DNA of 13,368 bases from JALZHR01 sp036388635 (GTDB taxonomy: Bacteria > Acidobacteriota > Blastocatellia > Pyrinomonadales > Pyrinomonadaceae): positions 1-13,368 of the forward strand of contig DASVRL010000232.1 in the NCBI GenBank assembly GCA_036388635.1, given 5' to 3'. Below are positions 5,658 through 12,597 of the stretch, in pieces (position 1 is the first letter of the stretch; each line of letters begins with the position of its first letter). Position numbers and translations under genes: made by a program. Under the pieces are notes generated by a model, which searched no databases, was not told the DNA's origin, and saw nothing but the letters and a program-made list of their open reading frames with translations.

Positions 5658-6020
5658 ATGAAATTTTTGAAAATATTTGTCGTCAGCCTTTTCGCTGCCT
5701 TGCTCGTCGCATCTTGCGTCCAGACGAAATCGAAACGCGCGAGCGGCATCGTCATCGCCGAAAGCAAATCCTACGAAGCCTCGCTCTACCGGCAGCACTG
5801 CGCCGTTTGTCACGGCGCGGAAGCTTACGGCAAGGAAATCGACGGCAAATTCGTGCCCAGCTTACGCTTCGGCGACATCGAAAAAAAGAGCGAGCAGGAA
5901 ATCTACGAGCAAATCGCGCACGGGAAACTGCCGATGCCTTCGTTTAAAAATCAACTGACCGAAGAAGAAATTCAAAAAATGGTAATATTTATCCGCCGCG
6001 ATTTACAGGGGAAAAAATAA
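5658..6020 (+). CDS. Lipoprotein c-type cytochrome (single heme)
   Basis: This 120-residue protein begins with a lipoprotein signal peptide, MKFLKIFVVS, ending in LLVASC, so Cys20 is probably lipidated and the protein anchored outside the cytoplasm. The heme-binding motif CAVCH is at 48-52, with His52 as one ligand, and Met93 in GKLPMPSF is the likely second ligand. The tail LTEEEIQKMVIFIRR is the usual last helix of class I cytochrome c. It is expected to carry electrons at the membrane surface. The ATG at 5658 is chosen because it places the signal peptide at the start; the frame continues upstream to 5562 but that would bury it. The neighbour upstream is a membrane protein, a possible partner. 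Confidence 0.85.
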   Translation: MKFLKIFVVSLFAALLVASCVQTKSKRASGIVIAESKSYEASLYRQHCAVCHGAEAYGKEIDGKFVPSLRFGDIEKKSEQEIYEQIAHGKLPMPSFKNQLTEEEIQKMVIFIRRDLQGKK

Positions 6021-6102
6021 TCTTTTCGCGCATAAAACCTTGTAACCGGCGCGGGCATCCGTTTTTCAGTTCCAAACGAATTATTTATAAGGGAGACGCC
6101 GT

Positions 6103-6594
6103 ATGAAATTTCTTTCAATATTTCTAATCAGCTTCGGTCTGCTTTTTTTGTCGCCGCAAAAAAACGAGATTCCACTCGAAATCGGAGCTAAACTGCCCGC
6201 GAAACTGGTTGCCAAAAACAAAAGCAGAAGTATAAATATGATTTTCACGCACACCAGTCAAATGCGACCGTTTCTGCGGAAAGAAATAAAGGGCGTAGAT
6301 TACACGATTGCCTACGACAGTGAAACGCGCGAAATAAAATATATAAACACGAAAGACGAAGATTTCGTGACCGCCGATAATCTGCGCGTCGGAAGCGAAA
6401 TCGAGGTTAAAAAAGAGAGTTTCTATATAATTCCGCAAATCGAAATTCGCGCCCCCGCCACCATCGACGGCTGGGAGCCGGTCGTCGGAAACGACGCCGA
6501 AGATATTGATTTCAAACCGAATTTCGTCGATAAATTAAAAGACGGCGAAACGACGAAAGTCAAAATCACCGGCTTTTCAAAAGGCGGAAATTAG
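6103..6594 (+). CDS. Exported protein, function unknown
   Basis: The 163-residue product has an N-terminal hydrophobic segment (MKFLSIFLISFGLLFLSP) that looks like a signal peptide or anchor. The rest is charged and beta-rich, with AKLVAKNKSRSINMIF, VDYTIAYDSETREIKYI and VGSEIEVKKESFYIIP. No cysteine or catalytic motif is seen and I recognise no family. GGGAG seven bases before the ATG at 6103 gives a convincing start. An 82-bp gap separates it from the cytochrome gene, and the SDR gene follows 29 bp later, so it may share a transcript with that gene. Confidence 0.7.
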   Translation: MKFLSIFLISFGLLFLSPQKNEIPLEIGAKLPAKLVAKNKSRSINMIFTHTSQMRPFLRKEIKGVDYTIAYDSETREIKYINTKDEDFVTADNLRVGSEIEVKKESFYIIPQIEIRAPATIDGWEPVVGNDAEDIDFKPNFVDKLKDGETTKVKITGFSKGGN

Positions 6595-6623
6595 AAGTTA
6601 AAAAAAACGAATCAGGTTTATCT

Positions 6624-7523
6624 ATGAAAATCTTAATCTCAGGCGCGAGCGGTCTGGTCGGAACGCATCTGATTCCGACTCTTACGGCAAAAGGTCACGA
6701 AATTTTTCGCCTCGTGCGGAAAACGCCCGAAGCGGCGGACGAGATTCGATGGGACGCGGAAAAAGGTTTTTCGGAAACTGAACGCGCCAGGCTCGAAAAT
6801 TTCGACGCCGTCGTTCATCTGGCGGGCGATAACGTCGCCTCCGAAAGCTGGTCGGAAGAAAAGAAACGAAAAATCCGCGACAGCCGCGTCAACGGCACGC
6901 GCGTTCTGATCGAGGCGCTGAAATCGCTGCAAAATCCGCCGCAAGTGCTGGTTTCCGCCTCGGCAATCGGCTTTTACGGCGACCGCGAAGACGAAGTTTT
7001 GACCGAAGACAGCGCGAAAGGCAAAGGCTTTTTCCCGGAAGTCTGCGACGCGTGGGAGCTGGAAGCGGAAAAGGCGGAAGAATTCGGCGCGCGCGTCGTG
7101 CTGCCGCGCATCGGCATCGTGCTGGCAAAGGACGGCGGCGCGCTGGAAAAAATGCTCACGCCGTTTAAATTCGGCGTCGGCGGTCGCATCGGCAGCGGCA
7201 GGCAGTGGATGAGCTGGATTGTGCTTGAGGATTTGATTCGGATTATTCATTTCGCGCTCGAAAACGAGACTTTGCGCGGCGTGGTCAATGCGACCGCGCC
7301 GAATCCGGCAACGAACGAGGAATTTACCAGAACCTTCGGCAGAGTTTTGCATCGCCCGGCGATTCTGCCCATTCCCGAATTCGCCGTTAAACTGATGTTT
7401 GGCGAAATGGGCGAAACGCTGCTTCTGCAAGGCGCGCGCGTGCTGCCTGAAAGACTGCTGGCAAACGGTTTCGAGTTTAAATACGCCAATCTGGAAGAAG
7501 CTATGAAAGCGGTTTTGAATTAA
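6624..7523 (+). CDS. TIGR01777-type NAD(P)-binding epimerase/SDR family protein
   Basis: A 299-residue extended short-chain dehydrogenase like E. coli YfcH and human SDR39U1. The nucleotide-binding motif GASGLVG is at 7-13. Further family marks are VVHLAGDNVA, SRVNGTRVLIEAL, the SASAIGFYGDR block in which the active-site tyrosine of other SDRs is expected, and GSGRQWMSWIVLEDL. The C-terminal part, from HRPAILPIPEFAVKLMFGEM on, matches the DUF1731 segment that closes these proteins. The substrate is not known for the family. It is the last plus-strand gene before a convergent minus-strand reductase gene, with an inverted repeat between them. Confidence 0.9.
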   Translation: MKILISGASGLVGTHLIPTLTAKGHEIFRLVRKTPEAADEIRWDAEKGFSETERARLENFDAVVHLAGDNVASESWSEEKKRKIRDSRVNGTRVLIEALKSLQNPPQVLVSASAIGFYGDREDEVLTEDSAKGKGFFPEVCDAWELEAEKAEEFGARVVLPRIGIVLAKDGGALEKMLTPFKFGVGGRIGSGRQWMSWIVLEDLIRIIHFALENETLRGVVNATAPNPATNEEFTRTFGRVLHRPAILPIPEFAVKLMFGEMGETLLLQGARVLPERLLANGFEFKYANLEEAMKAVLN

Positions 7524-7571
7524 GGCAAAAGGCAATACGAAATCATTTTCCTGCTTTTACCTTTTGCCTTA
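7521..7571. terminator. Inverted repeat between convergent genes, possible two-way terminator
   Basis: TAAGGCAAAAGG (7521-7532) and CCTTTTGCCTTA (7560-7571) are perfect 12-bp inverted arms with a 27-nt loop. The left arm includes the stop codon of the plus-strand SDR gene, and the right arm ends one base before the stop of the minus-strand gene. The left side contains two tandem AAGGCAA heptamers (7522-7535). The right side shows CTTTTAC, CTTTTGC in the same 7-bp step. No long T-tract follows either arm. Confidence 0.5.
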
Positions 7572-7572
7572 G

Positions 7573-8538
7573 TTACGTCGTTTTTAAAACAATCTTGCCG
7601 AAAGCTTTTTCTTCGATAACCGCGTGGTGCGCGGCGGCGGCTTGCGCCAGCGGGAAGGTTTTGCCGACGATTGGATTCAGAAAGCCTTCGCTCAAACCTT
7701 TGTAAATCGCAGCGTGAATTTCCTGCAGTTCTGCTGCGGGCGCGTTGAAAAGCGTCATTCCGAAAACGTTCGCGTCTTTGCTCATAACCGCGCGCGGGTT
7801 AAATTCCAGCGTGCCGCGACTGCCGATGAGCGAGACGCGCCCGAACGTCGCCAGAACTTCAAAATCCTTTTGCAGATTCACGTTGGCGAGCATTTCCAGG
7901 ATTATATTTACACCTTTACCGCCCGTGATTTCTTTAATTTCATTCAAATAATTTTCGTCCGTGTGGTCGAGAACAAAATCCGCGCCCTGCTCGCGGACGA
8001 GATTTTTGCCTTCTGTCGAGCTTGCCGTGCCGATGATTTTCAAGCCGAAATTTTTCGCCCATTGCAGGGAAGCGATGCCGACGCCGCCCGACGCGCCGTG
8101 AATCAAAACCGTTTCGCCCGCCTGCGGTTTCGCCTTCTGAAAAAGCGCTCGATAAGCGGTCGCAAAGGGAATAAAAATCCCCGCGCCCTGTTCAAACGAA
8201 ACGTTTTCCGGCAATTTGTGAATTTGATTTTCTTCGCACAAGGCAAACTCGGCGTAAGTGCCCGAAACCGAATCCGCCGTGTAAACGCGGTCGCCGACTT
8301 TAAAATCCGAGACGTTTTCGCCGACGGCTTCGATGATTCCCGCCGCGTCTTTGCCGGGCGTATACGGCAGATTCGGCTTCTGCGCGTGCGTTCCGGTACG
8401 AATATACGTGTCAACCGGATTGACGCCCGCCGCTTTGACGCGCACTAAAACCTGATTTTCGCTTGGCTGCAAATCGACAGCGTCTTCAAGCTTCATTACT
8501 TCCGGCGCGCCGAATTCTCTGACAATTATTGCTTTCAT
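7573..8538 (-). CDS. Zeta-crystallin-like NADPH:quinone oxidoreductase (MDR family)
   Basis: A full-length 321-residue medium-chain reductase. Residues 1-120 form the GroES-like domain, with GVNPVDTYIRTG and PYTPGKDAAGIIEAVG. The nucleotide-binding fold follows, with VLIHGASGGVGIASLQWAK at 144-162. The zinc-binding cysteines of alcohol dehydrogenases are absent, which points to the quinone reductase branch; the likely reaction is NADPH-dependent reduction of quinones or enones. The ATG at 8538 directly follows a run of T and the inverted repeat behind trxA, and no Shine-Dalgarno is present. A related gene, cut by the window, begins the cluster at the right edge. The exact substrate is not predictable. 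Confidence 0.9.
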   Translation of the reverse strand: MKAIIVREFGAPEVMKLEDAVDLQPSENQVLVRVKAAGVNPVDTYIRTGTHAQKPNLPYTPGKDAAGIIEAVGENVSDFKVGDRVYTADSVSGTYAEFALCEENQIHKLPENVSFEQGAGIFIPFATAYRALFQKAKPQAGETVLIHGASGGVGIASLQWAKNFGLKIIGTASSTEGKNLVREQGADFVLDHTDENYLNEIKEITGGKGVNIILEMLANVNLQKDFEVLATFGRVSLIGSRGTLEFNPRAVMSKDANVFGMTLFNAPAAELQEIHAAIYKGLSEGFLNPIVGKTFPLAQAAAAHHAVIEEKAFGKIVLKTT

Positions 8539-8540
8539 AA

Positions 8541-8626
8541 AAAAAAATTAGCCGCGAAATCTGCGCGAAATTTCACGAAAATTAAATTGAATTTCCTCCG
8601 TGTCCTTTCGCGCAGATTTCGCGGCT
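8541..8626 (-). terminator. Perfect 21-bp inverted repeat with T-tract after trxA
   Basis: The arms 8550-8570 and 8606-8626 are perfect reverse complements over 21 bp (AGCCGCGAAA.../...TTTCGCGGCT) with a 35-nt loop. On the minus strand the stem is followed by AA and T8, the layout of a strong intrinsic terminator for trxA. The T-run directly abuts the start codon of the next minus-strand gene. The arms are longer than usual for a terminator, so the element may also be a dispersed palindromic repeat. Confidence 0.7.
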
Positions 8627-8639
8627 GAAAAAAATCAGA

Positions 8640-8966
8640 CTAGACGTATTTTTCAATCACGTTGGCAATCGCCTCGCGCGAAACCGCGCCGACGATGCGT
8701 TCTTTTTCTTCGCCGTTTTTGAAGACGATTAAGGTCGGAATGCCGCGAATGCCGTAGCGCTGCGGGACGTTCATATTTTCGTCCACGTTCATTTTATAAA
8801 CGCTCGCCTTGCCTTCGTAATCTTCGGCGATGGCTTCGACCGACGGCGCAATCATCCGGCACGGTCCGCACCATTCCGCCCAGAAATCGACCAGCACGGG
8901 TTTGTCCGAAGACAAAACATCCGTTTCAAAATTTGTATCCGTTGCTTGTTTTGCAAAATTTCCCAT
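8640..8966 (-). CDS. trxA: Thioredoxin
   Basis: A 108-residue thioredoxin that reduces disulfides of cytoplasmic proteins using electrons from thioredoxin reductase. The active site WCGPC is at 32-36, the cis-proline is Pro77 in RGIPTLIVF, and VLVDFWAEW is the usual buried strand with Asp27. No signal peptide is present. The ATG at 8966 has a good AGGAG 7 bases upstream. A long inverted repeat with T-tract follows the stop, so it is probably transcribed alone. No clear promoter was found in the 192-bp gap upstream, although a 12-bp palindromic box CGTAAAATTACG is at 8989-9000. Confidence 0.96.
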   Translation of the reverse strand: MGNFAKQATDTNFETDVLSSDKPVLVDFWAEWCGPCRMIAPSVEAIAEDYEGKASVYKMNVDENMNVPQRYGIRGIPTLIVFKNGEEKERIVGAVSREAIANVIEKYV

Positions 8967-9088
8967 TATGTTTCTCCTAAAAATTATTCGTAAAATTACG
9001 CGAAAACGATTAAATTCCTTTTTCGCAACCGTTTATTTCATCTTAGCTTGCCGCTCGTTCGTTTGCCAAATCTTTTGTTTTTCTCCGG

Positions 9089-9104
9089 TGGCACGATTTG
9101 TGCA
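9089..9104 (+). promoter_or_regulatory. Sigma-54-type (-24/-12) promoter for the gene at 9159
   Basis: TGGCAC, five bases, then GTGCA fits the sigma-54 consensus TGGCAC-N5-TTGCA at 10 of 11 fixed positions, with the GG and GC pairs at the right distance. It points towards the DUF3072-type gene. The start of transcription would be near 9115, about 44 nt upstream of the ATG. An activator site was not identified. Confidence 0.55.
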
Positions 9105-9158
9105 GTATGTAGGCTAGTGTTTAATCACTGAAACAAAATCGAACACCAGGAGTAATTT

Positions 9159-9395
9159 ATGACTGACAAACTTACACAACAACACGCCGATGAAAGCAAC
9201 ACCATTAAAAATCCGGAAGATTGGACGACCGGCGACGAGCCGATGACTGGCGCGCAGCGCTCTTATCTGAAAACCCTGAGCGAAGAAGCCAAAGAAGATT
9301 TCGATGAAAATCTCACTAAAGCCGAGGCTTCCGTGCGCATCGACGAGCTCCAGCAAAAAACCGGGCGCGGCGCTTCTAATTCAGCCGGAAAATAA
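9159..9395 (+). CDS. Small DUF3072-type protein
   Basis: The 78-residue acidic protein matches my memory of the DUF3072 family: NPEDWTTGDEPMTGAQRSYL at 26-45, then LKTLSEEAKEDFDENLTKAEASVRIDELQQKTG. The residues after GDEPMTG look helical, and the Thr/Ala/Gly-Gln segment is the family core. The function of this family is not established. It has no signal peptide, so it should be cytoplasmic. AGGAG lies 6 bases before the ATG. It is the only plus-strand gene in the right half of the window and stands alone, with a sigma-54-type promoter match upstream and a hairpin downstream. Confidence 0.85.
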   Translation: MTDKLTQQHADESNTIKNPEDWTTGDEPMTGAQRSYLKTLSEEAKEDFDENLTKAEASVRIDELQQKTGRGASNSAGK

Positions 9396-9413
9396 AGTCC
9401 AATCAATTCTTTT

Positions 9414-9473
9414 TATCGAGAAAGGATATTTACATTTTAAATATCCTTTCTCGATATTTACATTTCAAATATC
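9414..9473. terminator. 19-bp perfect hairpin overlapping a 21-bp direct repeat between convergent genes
   Basis: The arms 9414-9432 and 9438-9456 are perfect over 19 bp (TATCGAGAAA.../...TTTCTCGATA) with a loop of only 5 nt. Inside and beyond it, 9425-9445 and 9453-9473 are direct copies of a 21-bp sequence with one mismatch, spaced by 28 bp. Each copy is itself a small palindrome (GATATTT...AAATATC). The second copy overlaps the osmC stop. The hairpin can stop transcripts from both converging genes, but no long T-tract follows. Confidence 0.65.
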
Positions 9474-9915
9474 AAGCCGCCGCCTGCGCTTTGGTTAATT
9501 TAGCGTCAAGCACGATTTCCGTTCCCGTCAGCGCCTTGCTGACCGGACACGCTTTTTTTACCTCTTGAGCGATTTCCTGAAACTTCGCATCTTCGATGCC
9601 GTCGATGTCGGCTTCGGTCTGCAAATCAATTCGCGTGATGGCAAAGCCCGCGTCGTCTTTGCCGAAATGCACTTTCGCCTCGGTGCGGACGCTGTTCGGC
9701 TTGCTGCCTTCCTTTTCCAGAGTGGCGTTCAAAGCCATCGTGTAACAGCCCGCCAGCGCCGCGCCGATTAATTCTTCGGGATTCGTTCCCGGCTCGTCGC
9801 CCATTCGCGTATTGAACGAAAACGAGCCTTCAAACGCGCCGCTGCCCAGCGCCATCGTGCCTTTGCCGTCCGTCAAACCGCCTTCCCAAGTTGCCTTCGC
9901 CGTTCTTATAGCCAT
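9472..9915 (-). CDS. osmC: OsmC family peroxiredoxin
   Basis: A 147-residue protein of the OsmC/Ohr family, which reduces organic hydroperoxides with a pair of reactive cysteines. Cys57 in ALAGCYTMAL and Cys123 in KKACPVSKAL are both present, as is the conserved NPEELIGAA at 45-53 that shapes the active site. The start MAIRTAKATWEGGL is typical of the OsmC branch rather than Ohr. GGAAGG lies 9 bases before the ATG. It follows the aldo/keto reductase gene by 95 bp on the same strand. That gap holds weak heptamer repeats, so it may have its own promoter. The role fits the surrounding redox genes. Confidence 0.92.
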   Translation of the reverse strand: MAIRTAKATWEGGLTDGKGTMALGSGAFEGSFSFNTRMGDEPGTNPEELIGAALAGCYTMALNATLEKEGSKPNSVRTEAKVHFGKDDAGFAITRIDLQTEADIDGIEDAKFQEIAQEVKKACPVSKALTGTEIVLDAKLTKAQAAA

Positions 9916-9969
9916 AGTTTTTTACCTTCCCTTATTTTTAATTGTGAATGCTGCACGCGGAATTGCAGA

Positions 9970-10011
9970 TTCAGAGTCTCGAATTCATCGTTCCGCGTTC
10001 ATCGTTGTTTT
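9970..10011 (-). repeat. Heptamer-step tract between the aldo/keto reductase gene and osmC
   Basis: The DNA reads TTCAGAG, TCTCGAA, TTCATCG, TTCCGCG, TTCATCG, TTGTTTT in 7-bp steps; the third and fifth steps are identical. A separate 8-bp inverted repeat (ACGCGGAA 9955-9962, TTCCGCGT 9991-9998) overlaps it and could form a weak hairpin. Confidence 0.5.
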
Positions 10012-11003
10012 TACCTGTTCACGCTCGCCATCATCGCTTCCGGATAACGCAAACCCGCCGCCGCGTCTTTCGGAAAAACGTCTTCGATGCGCGCCAAATC
10101 TTCCTGGCTCAGAATAACTTCGGCTGCCGCCGCGTTTTGTTCCAGATATTTGCGACGCTTCGTTCCCGGAATCGGAACGATATCGTCGCCCTGCGCCAAA
10201 ACCCACGCCAGCGCGAGCTGCGAAGCCGTGATGCCTTTTTCTTTCGCGATTTCCTCGACCTTTTCGACTAATTTAATATTCCGTTCGAAATTTTCGCCTT
10301 GAAAACGCGGCGAGTGGCGACGGTAATCGTCTTCCGCCAAATTGTCGAACCGCTTGATTTCGCCCGACAGAAAACCGCGCCCGAGCGGCGAATAAGCGAC
10401 AAAACCGATGCCCAGATCGCGGCACGCCGCCAGCACGTCGTTGTCTTCGACATCGCGCGTCCACAATGAATATTCGCTCTGCAAAGCCGTGATTTTGTGA
10501 ACCGCAGCGGCGCGCCGCAGAGTTTCCGCCGAAGCTTCCGACAAGCCCAAGTATCTGACTTTTCCTTCTTTCACCAGTTCCGCCATCGCTTGAACGGTAT
10601 CTTCAATCGGCGTTTCCGGGTCGACGCGGTGCTGGTAATAAAGGTCAATCGCTTCGATTCCGAGCCGCTTTAAGCTTCCCTCGACCGCCTGACGAATATA
10701 ATCAGGCTTTCCGCTGATGCCGCGAAACGACGCGTCGTTTGAGTCGCGGACGATACCGAATTTCGTCGCAATCACAAACTCGTCGCGCTTGCCTTTGATA
10801 GCTTTTCCGACCAGCTCTTCATTCGTAAAAGGTCCGTACATATCCGCCGTGTCGAGAAAATTCACGCCGAGTTCCAGCGCGCGTTGAATCGTGGCGAGAG
10901 ATTCCGCGTCGTCGCGCCCCGAATAAAAATCCGACATTCCCATACAGCCCAGCCCGACGGCTGAAACTTCCAAATCGCTGCTTCCCAATTTTCGATATTT
11001 CAT
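10011..11003 (-). CDS. Aldo/keto reductase
   Basis: A 330-residue NADPH-dependent aldo/keto reductase that reduces aldehydes or ketones in the cytoplasm. The catalytic tetrad is complete: Asp51 and Tyr56 in FLDTADMYG, Lys81 in IATKFG, and His125 in LYYQHRVDP. The C-terminal part has VPIPGTKRRKYLEQNA, typical cofactor-binding residues of the AKR13/YhdN-like group. The ATG at 11003 is chosen; a TTG one codon earlier is possible. AGGAG lies 9 bases upstream, inside the last codons of the preceding SDR gene, whose stop is only 6 bp away, so the two are translationally linked. It belongs to the minus-strand redox cluster. Confidence 0.95.
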   Translation of the reverse strand: MKYRKLGSSDLEVSAVGLGCMGMSDFYSGRDDAESLATIQRALELGVNFLDTADMYGPFTNEELVGKAIKGKRDEFVIATKFGIVRDSNDASFRGISGKPDYIRQAVEGSLKRLGIEAIDLYYQHRVDPETPIEDTVQAMAELVKEGKVRYLGLSEASAETLRRAAAVHKITALQSEYSLWTRDVEDNDVLAACRDLGIGFVAYSPLGRGFLSGEIKRFDNLAEDDYRRHSPRFQGENFERNIKLVEKVEEIAKEKGITASQLALAWVLAQGDDIVPIPGTKRRKYLEQNAAAAEVILSQEDLARIEDVFPKDAAAGLRYPEAMMASVNR

Positions 11004-11009
11004 CAATTA

Positions 11010-11918
11010 CTACTCCTTAAAATTCCGGTACGACCCGTTTTCGATGTCGTCTAAAATCGTTTTGTTCGCGTTCGCTCGCCAGCCCAGCTCGCGCTCGGCT
11101 TTTTCGGCTGAAAGCTGATTGTTAATCGCAAGAAAGTCGAACATTTTTCCAAACGTTTCCTTCGCCTTTTCCTTTGAAATACTCTGCGCTTTGACGTTTA
11201 AAAGCCGCGCGATCGATTCGTTCAAATCTCTGAGCGAGACGCTTTCCGAGGCGACGTTGTAAAGACCTTTCGCCGTGCTCGTTTCCATCGCCAGCGCGTA
11301 TAAATCGGCGGCGTCTTCGACGTGAACCGCCGAAACTTTCTGCTCGCCCGTCTCGACGTAATTTGCCGCGCCCGCCTCTTTCGCCTGCCGAATCATAAAC
11401 GGCACGAACGAGCTGCCGCCGCGCCCGTAAACGAAAAGCGGAAGCCGCAAAACAACGCCGCGAATGCCTTTTGACGACAATTGCAAAACGTCGCGCTCGG
11501 TTTCGCCGCGCAGTAATCGGGTCGAGTTTTGGTCGAAAGGATAATCTTCGTCCGCCTGATTGCTCCTCGTGTCGCCTAAGATAGCCGAGCTGGAAGTGAC
11601 GATAAAAGGCTTGTTCGTTCGCGCCAGGCTTTCGGCAAAAGCGGCGATCACGTTTCTATCGAGTTTCGCCGCGTCGCTGTAATCGGAAAAATTATGGCTG
11701 AACGCGGTATGAATTACGGCGTCGGCTTCGCTCGCCGCTTTTTTCAAAACTTCAAAATCCTGCAAATCGCCGCGCACGGGCGTGATTTTTCGCTCGCTCA
11801 GTTTCGTTTCCGCCGCGTCGCTGCGCGCCAAGCCCGTCACTTTGTAGCCTTTGTTCTTTAATTTTTCCGCGACGACCGAGCCGACATAACCGCTCGCGCC
11901 CGTCAAAAAAACTTTCAT
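11010..11918 (-). CDS. Atypical NAD-dependent epimerase/dehydratase (SDR)
   Basis: A 302-residue extended SDR. The nucleotide-binding motif GASGYVG is at 7-13, followed by VIHTAFSHNF and FIVTSSSAILGDT in the active-site region. The usual Tyr-x-x-x-Lys pair is not seen where it should be: the segment reads EDYPFDQNSTRLL. That makes it an atypical SDR, perhaps with altered catalysis or only a binding role. LRLPLFVYGRGGS and VSAVHVEDAADLYALA are typical. The ATG at 11918 gives the usual MKVFLTGASG start; a TTG at 11930 closer to AAGGA is the alternative. The stop lies 6 bp before the aldo/keto reductase gene. Confidence 0.88.
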   Translation of the reverse strand: MKVFLTGASGYVGSVVAEKLKNKGYKVTGLARSDAAETKLSERKITPVRGDLQDFEVLKKAASEADAVIHTAFSHNFSDYSDAAKLDRNVIAAFAESLARTNKPFIVTSSSAILGDTRSNQADEDYPFDQNSTRLLRGETERDVLQLSSKGIRGVVLRLPLFVYGRGGSSFVPFMIRQAKEAGAANYVETGEQKVSAVHVEDAADLYALAMETSTAKGLYNVASESVSLRDLNESIARLLNVKAQSISKEKAKETFGKMFDFLAINNQLSAEKAERELGWRANANKTILDDIENGSYRNFKE

Positions 11919-11939
11919 ATTTCCGCTCAATCTTCCTTT

Positions 11940-12578
11940 TCAATAGGTTTCCGAGCTTATAATCGCATAGGCTTCGCCCGCCGTCAGATTGCGGTTATAA
12001 AGCGCCGTTCCGGGCTGCTGCGCCAGACCGCCGTCCGACAAATCGCCCGTATCGACCGCGCCGAAACCGATGTCTTCAATCAATTTCGTCACCGTTTCTT
12101 TCGCCCCGGCGTCGTCTCCGGCGATAAAAATCGCGCGGCGTTCTGCGGGCGGCAAACTCTTATCGCCCTGCGTTTTCAAATGCTCGAACCAAATCGTGTT
12201 AAAGCCTTTGACGAGGCGCGCGCCGCGCAAGTGCTCAGCCAGCAATTCGCTCGAACTCGTTTCATTTTTATCGAGCTCGACAAAATTGCCGTCGCGGTCC
12301 GGATAATAATTGTTTGAATCAATCACGATTTTGCCGTCGAAAGCGTCCGCCGGAAGCTCTTTGTATTTGCCGAAAGGTATCGAGACGAAAACGACTTCGC
12401 CAAATTTTGCCGCTTCTTCCGTGTTGACGGCTTGCGCCCGCTCGCCCAATTCGGCGATTAAATCCTGCAAAGTTTCCGCGCCGCGCGAATTGGCGATGGC
12501 GATTTCGTGCCCGGCTTCGACAAAAAGCCGAGCCGCGTTGGCGCCGATGTGCCCCGCGCCGATAATTCCGATTTTCAT
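11940..12578 (-). CDS. NADPH-dependent F420 reductase-like NAD(P)-binding protein
   Basis: A 212-residue Rossmann-fold protein of the F420-dependent NADP oxidoreductase (NADP_oxidored, F420_oxidored) type. The dinucleotide motif GAGHIG is at 7-12, and NSRG at 30-33 is a signature of binding the 2'-phosphate of NADP. FVSIPFGKYKELP, KIVIDSNNYYPDRDG and LVKGFNTIWFEHL are family marks. Whether it uses F420 is not shown by the sequence; many bacterial members act on other substrates or are uncharacterised. AGGAG lies 9 bases before the ATG. It is 19 bp after the MDR gene and 21 bp before the SDR ATG, so all are one operon. Confidence 0.85.
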   Translation of the reverse strand: MKIGIIGAGHIGANAARLFVEAGHEIAIANSRGAETLQDLIAELGERAQAVNTEEAAKFGEVVFVSIPFGKYKELPADAFDGKIVIDSNNYYPDRDGNFVELDKNETSSSELLAEHLRGARLVKGFNTIWFEHLKTQGDKSLPPAERRAIFIAGDDAGAKETVTKLIEDIGFGAVDTGDLSDGGLAQQPGTALYNRNLTAGEAYAIISSETY

Positions 12579-12597
12579 TAGTCTTTTCTCCTGTTTC

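Noticed and set aside
6639..7535. 298-codon minus-strand frame opposite the SDR gene
   Set aside because: The plus strand clearly encodes a TIGR01777-type protein; the opposite frame has no recognisable motifs.
7624..8448. 274-codon plus-strand frame opposite the quinone reductase gene
   Set aside because: Shadow of the MDR gene; Arg/Phe-rich with no motifs.
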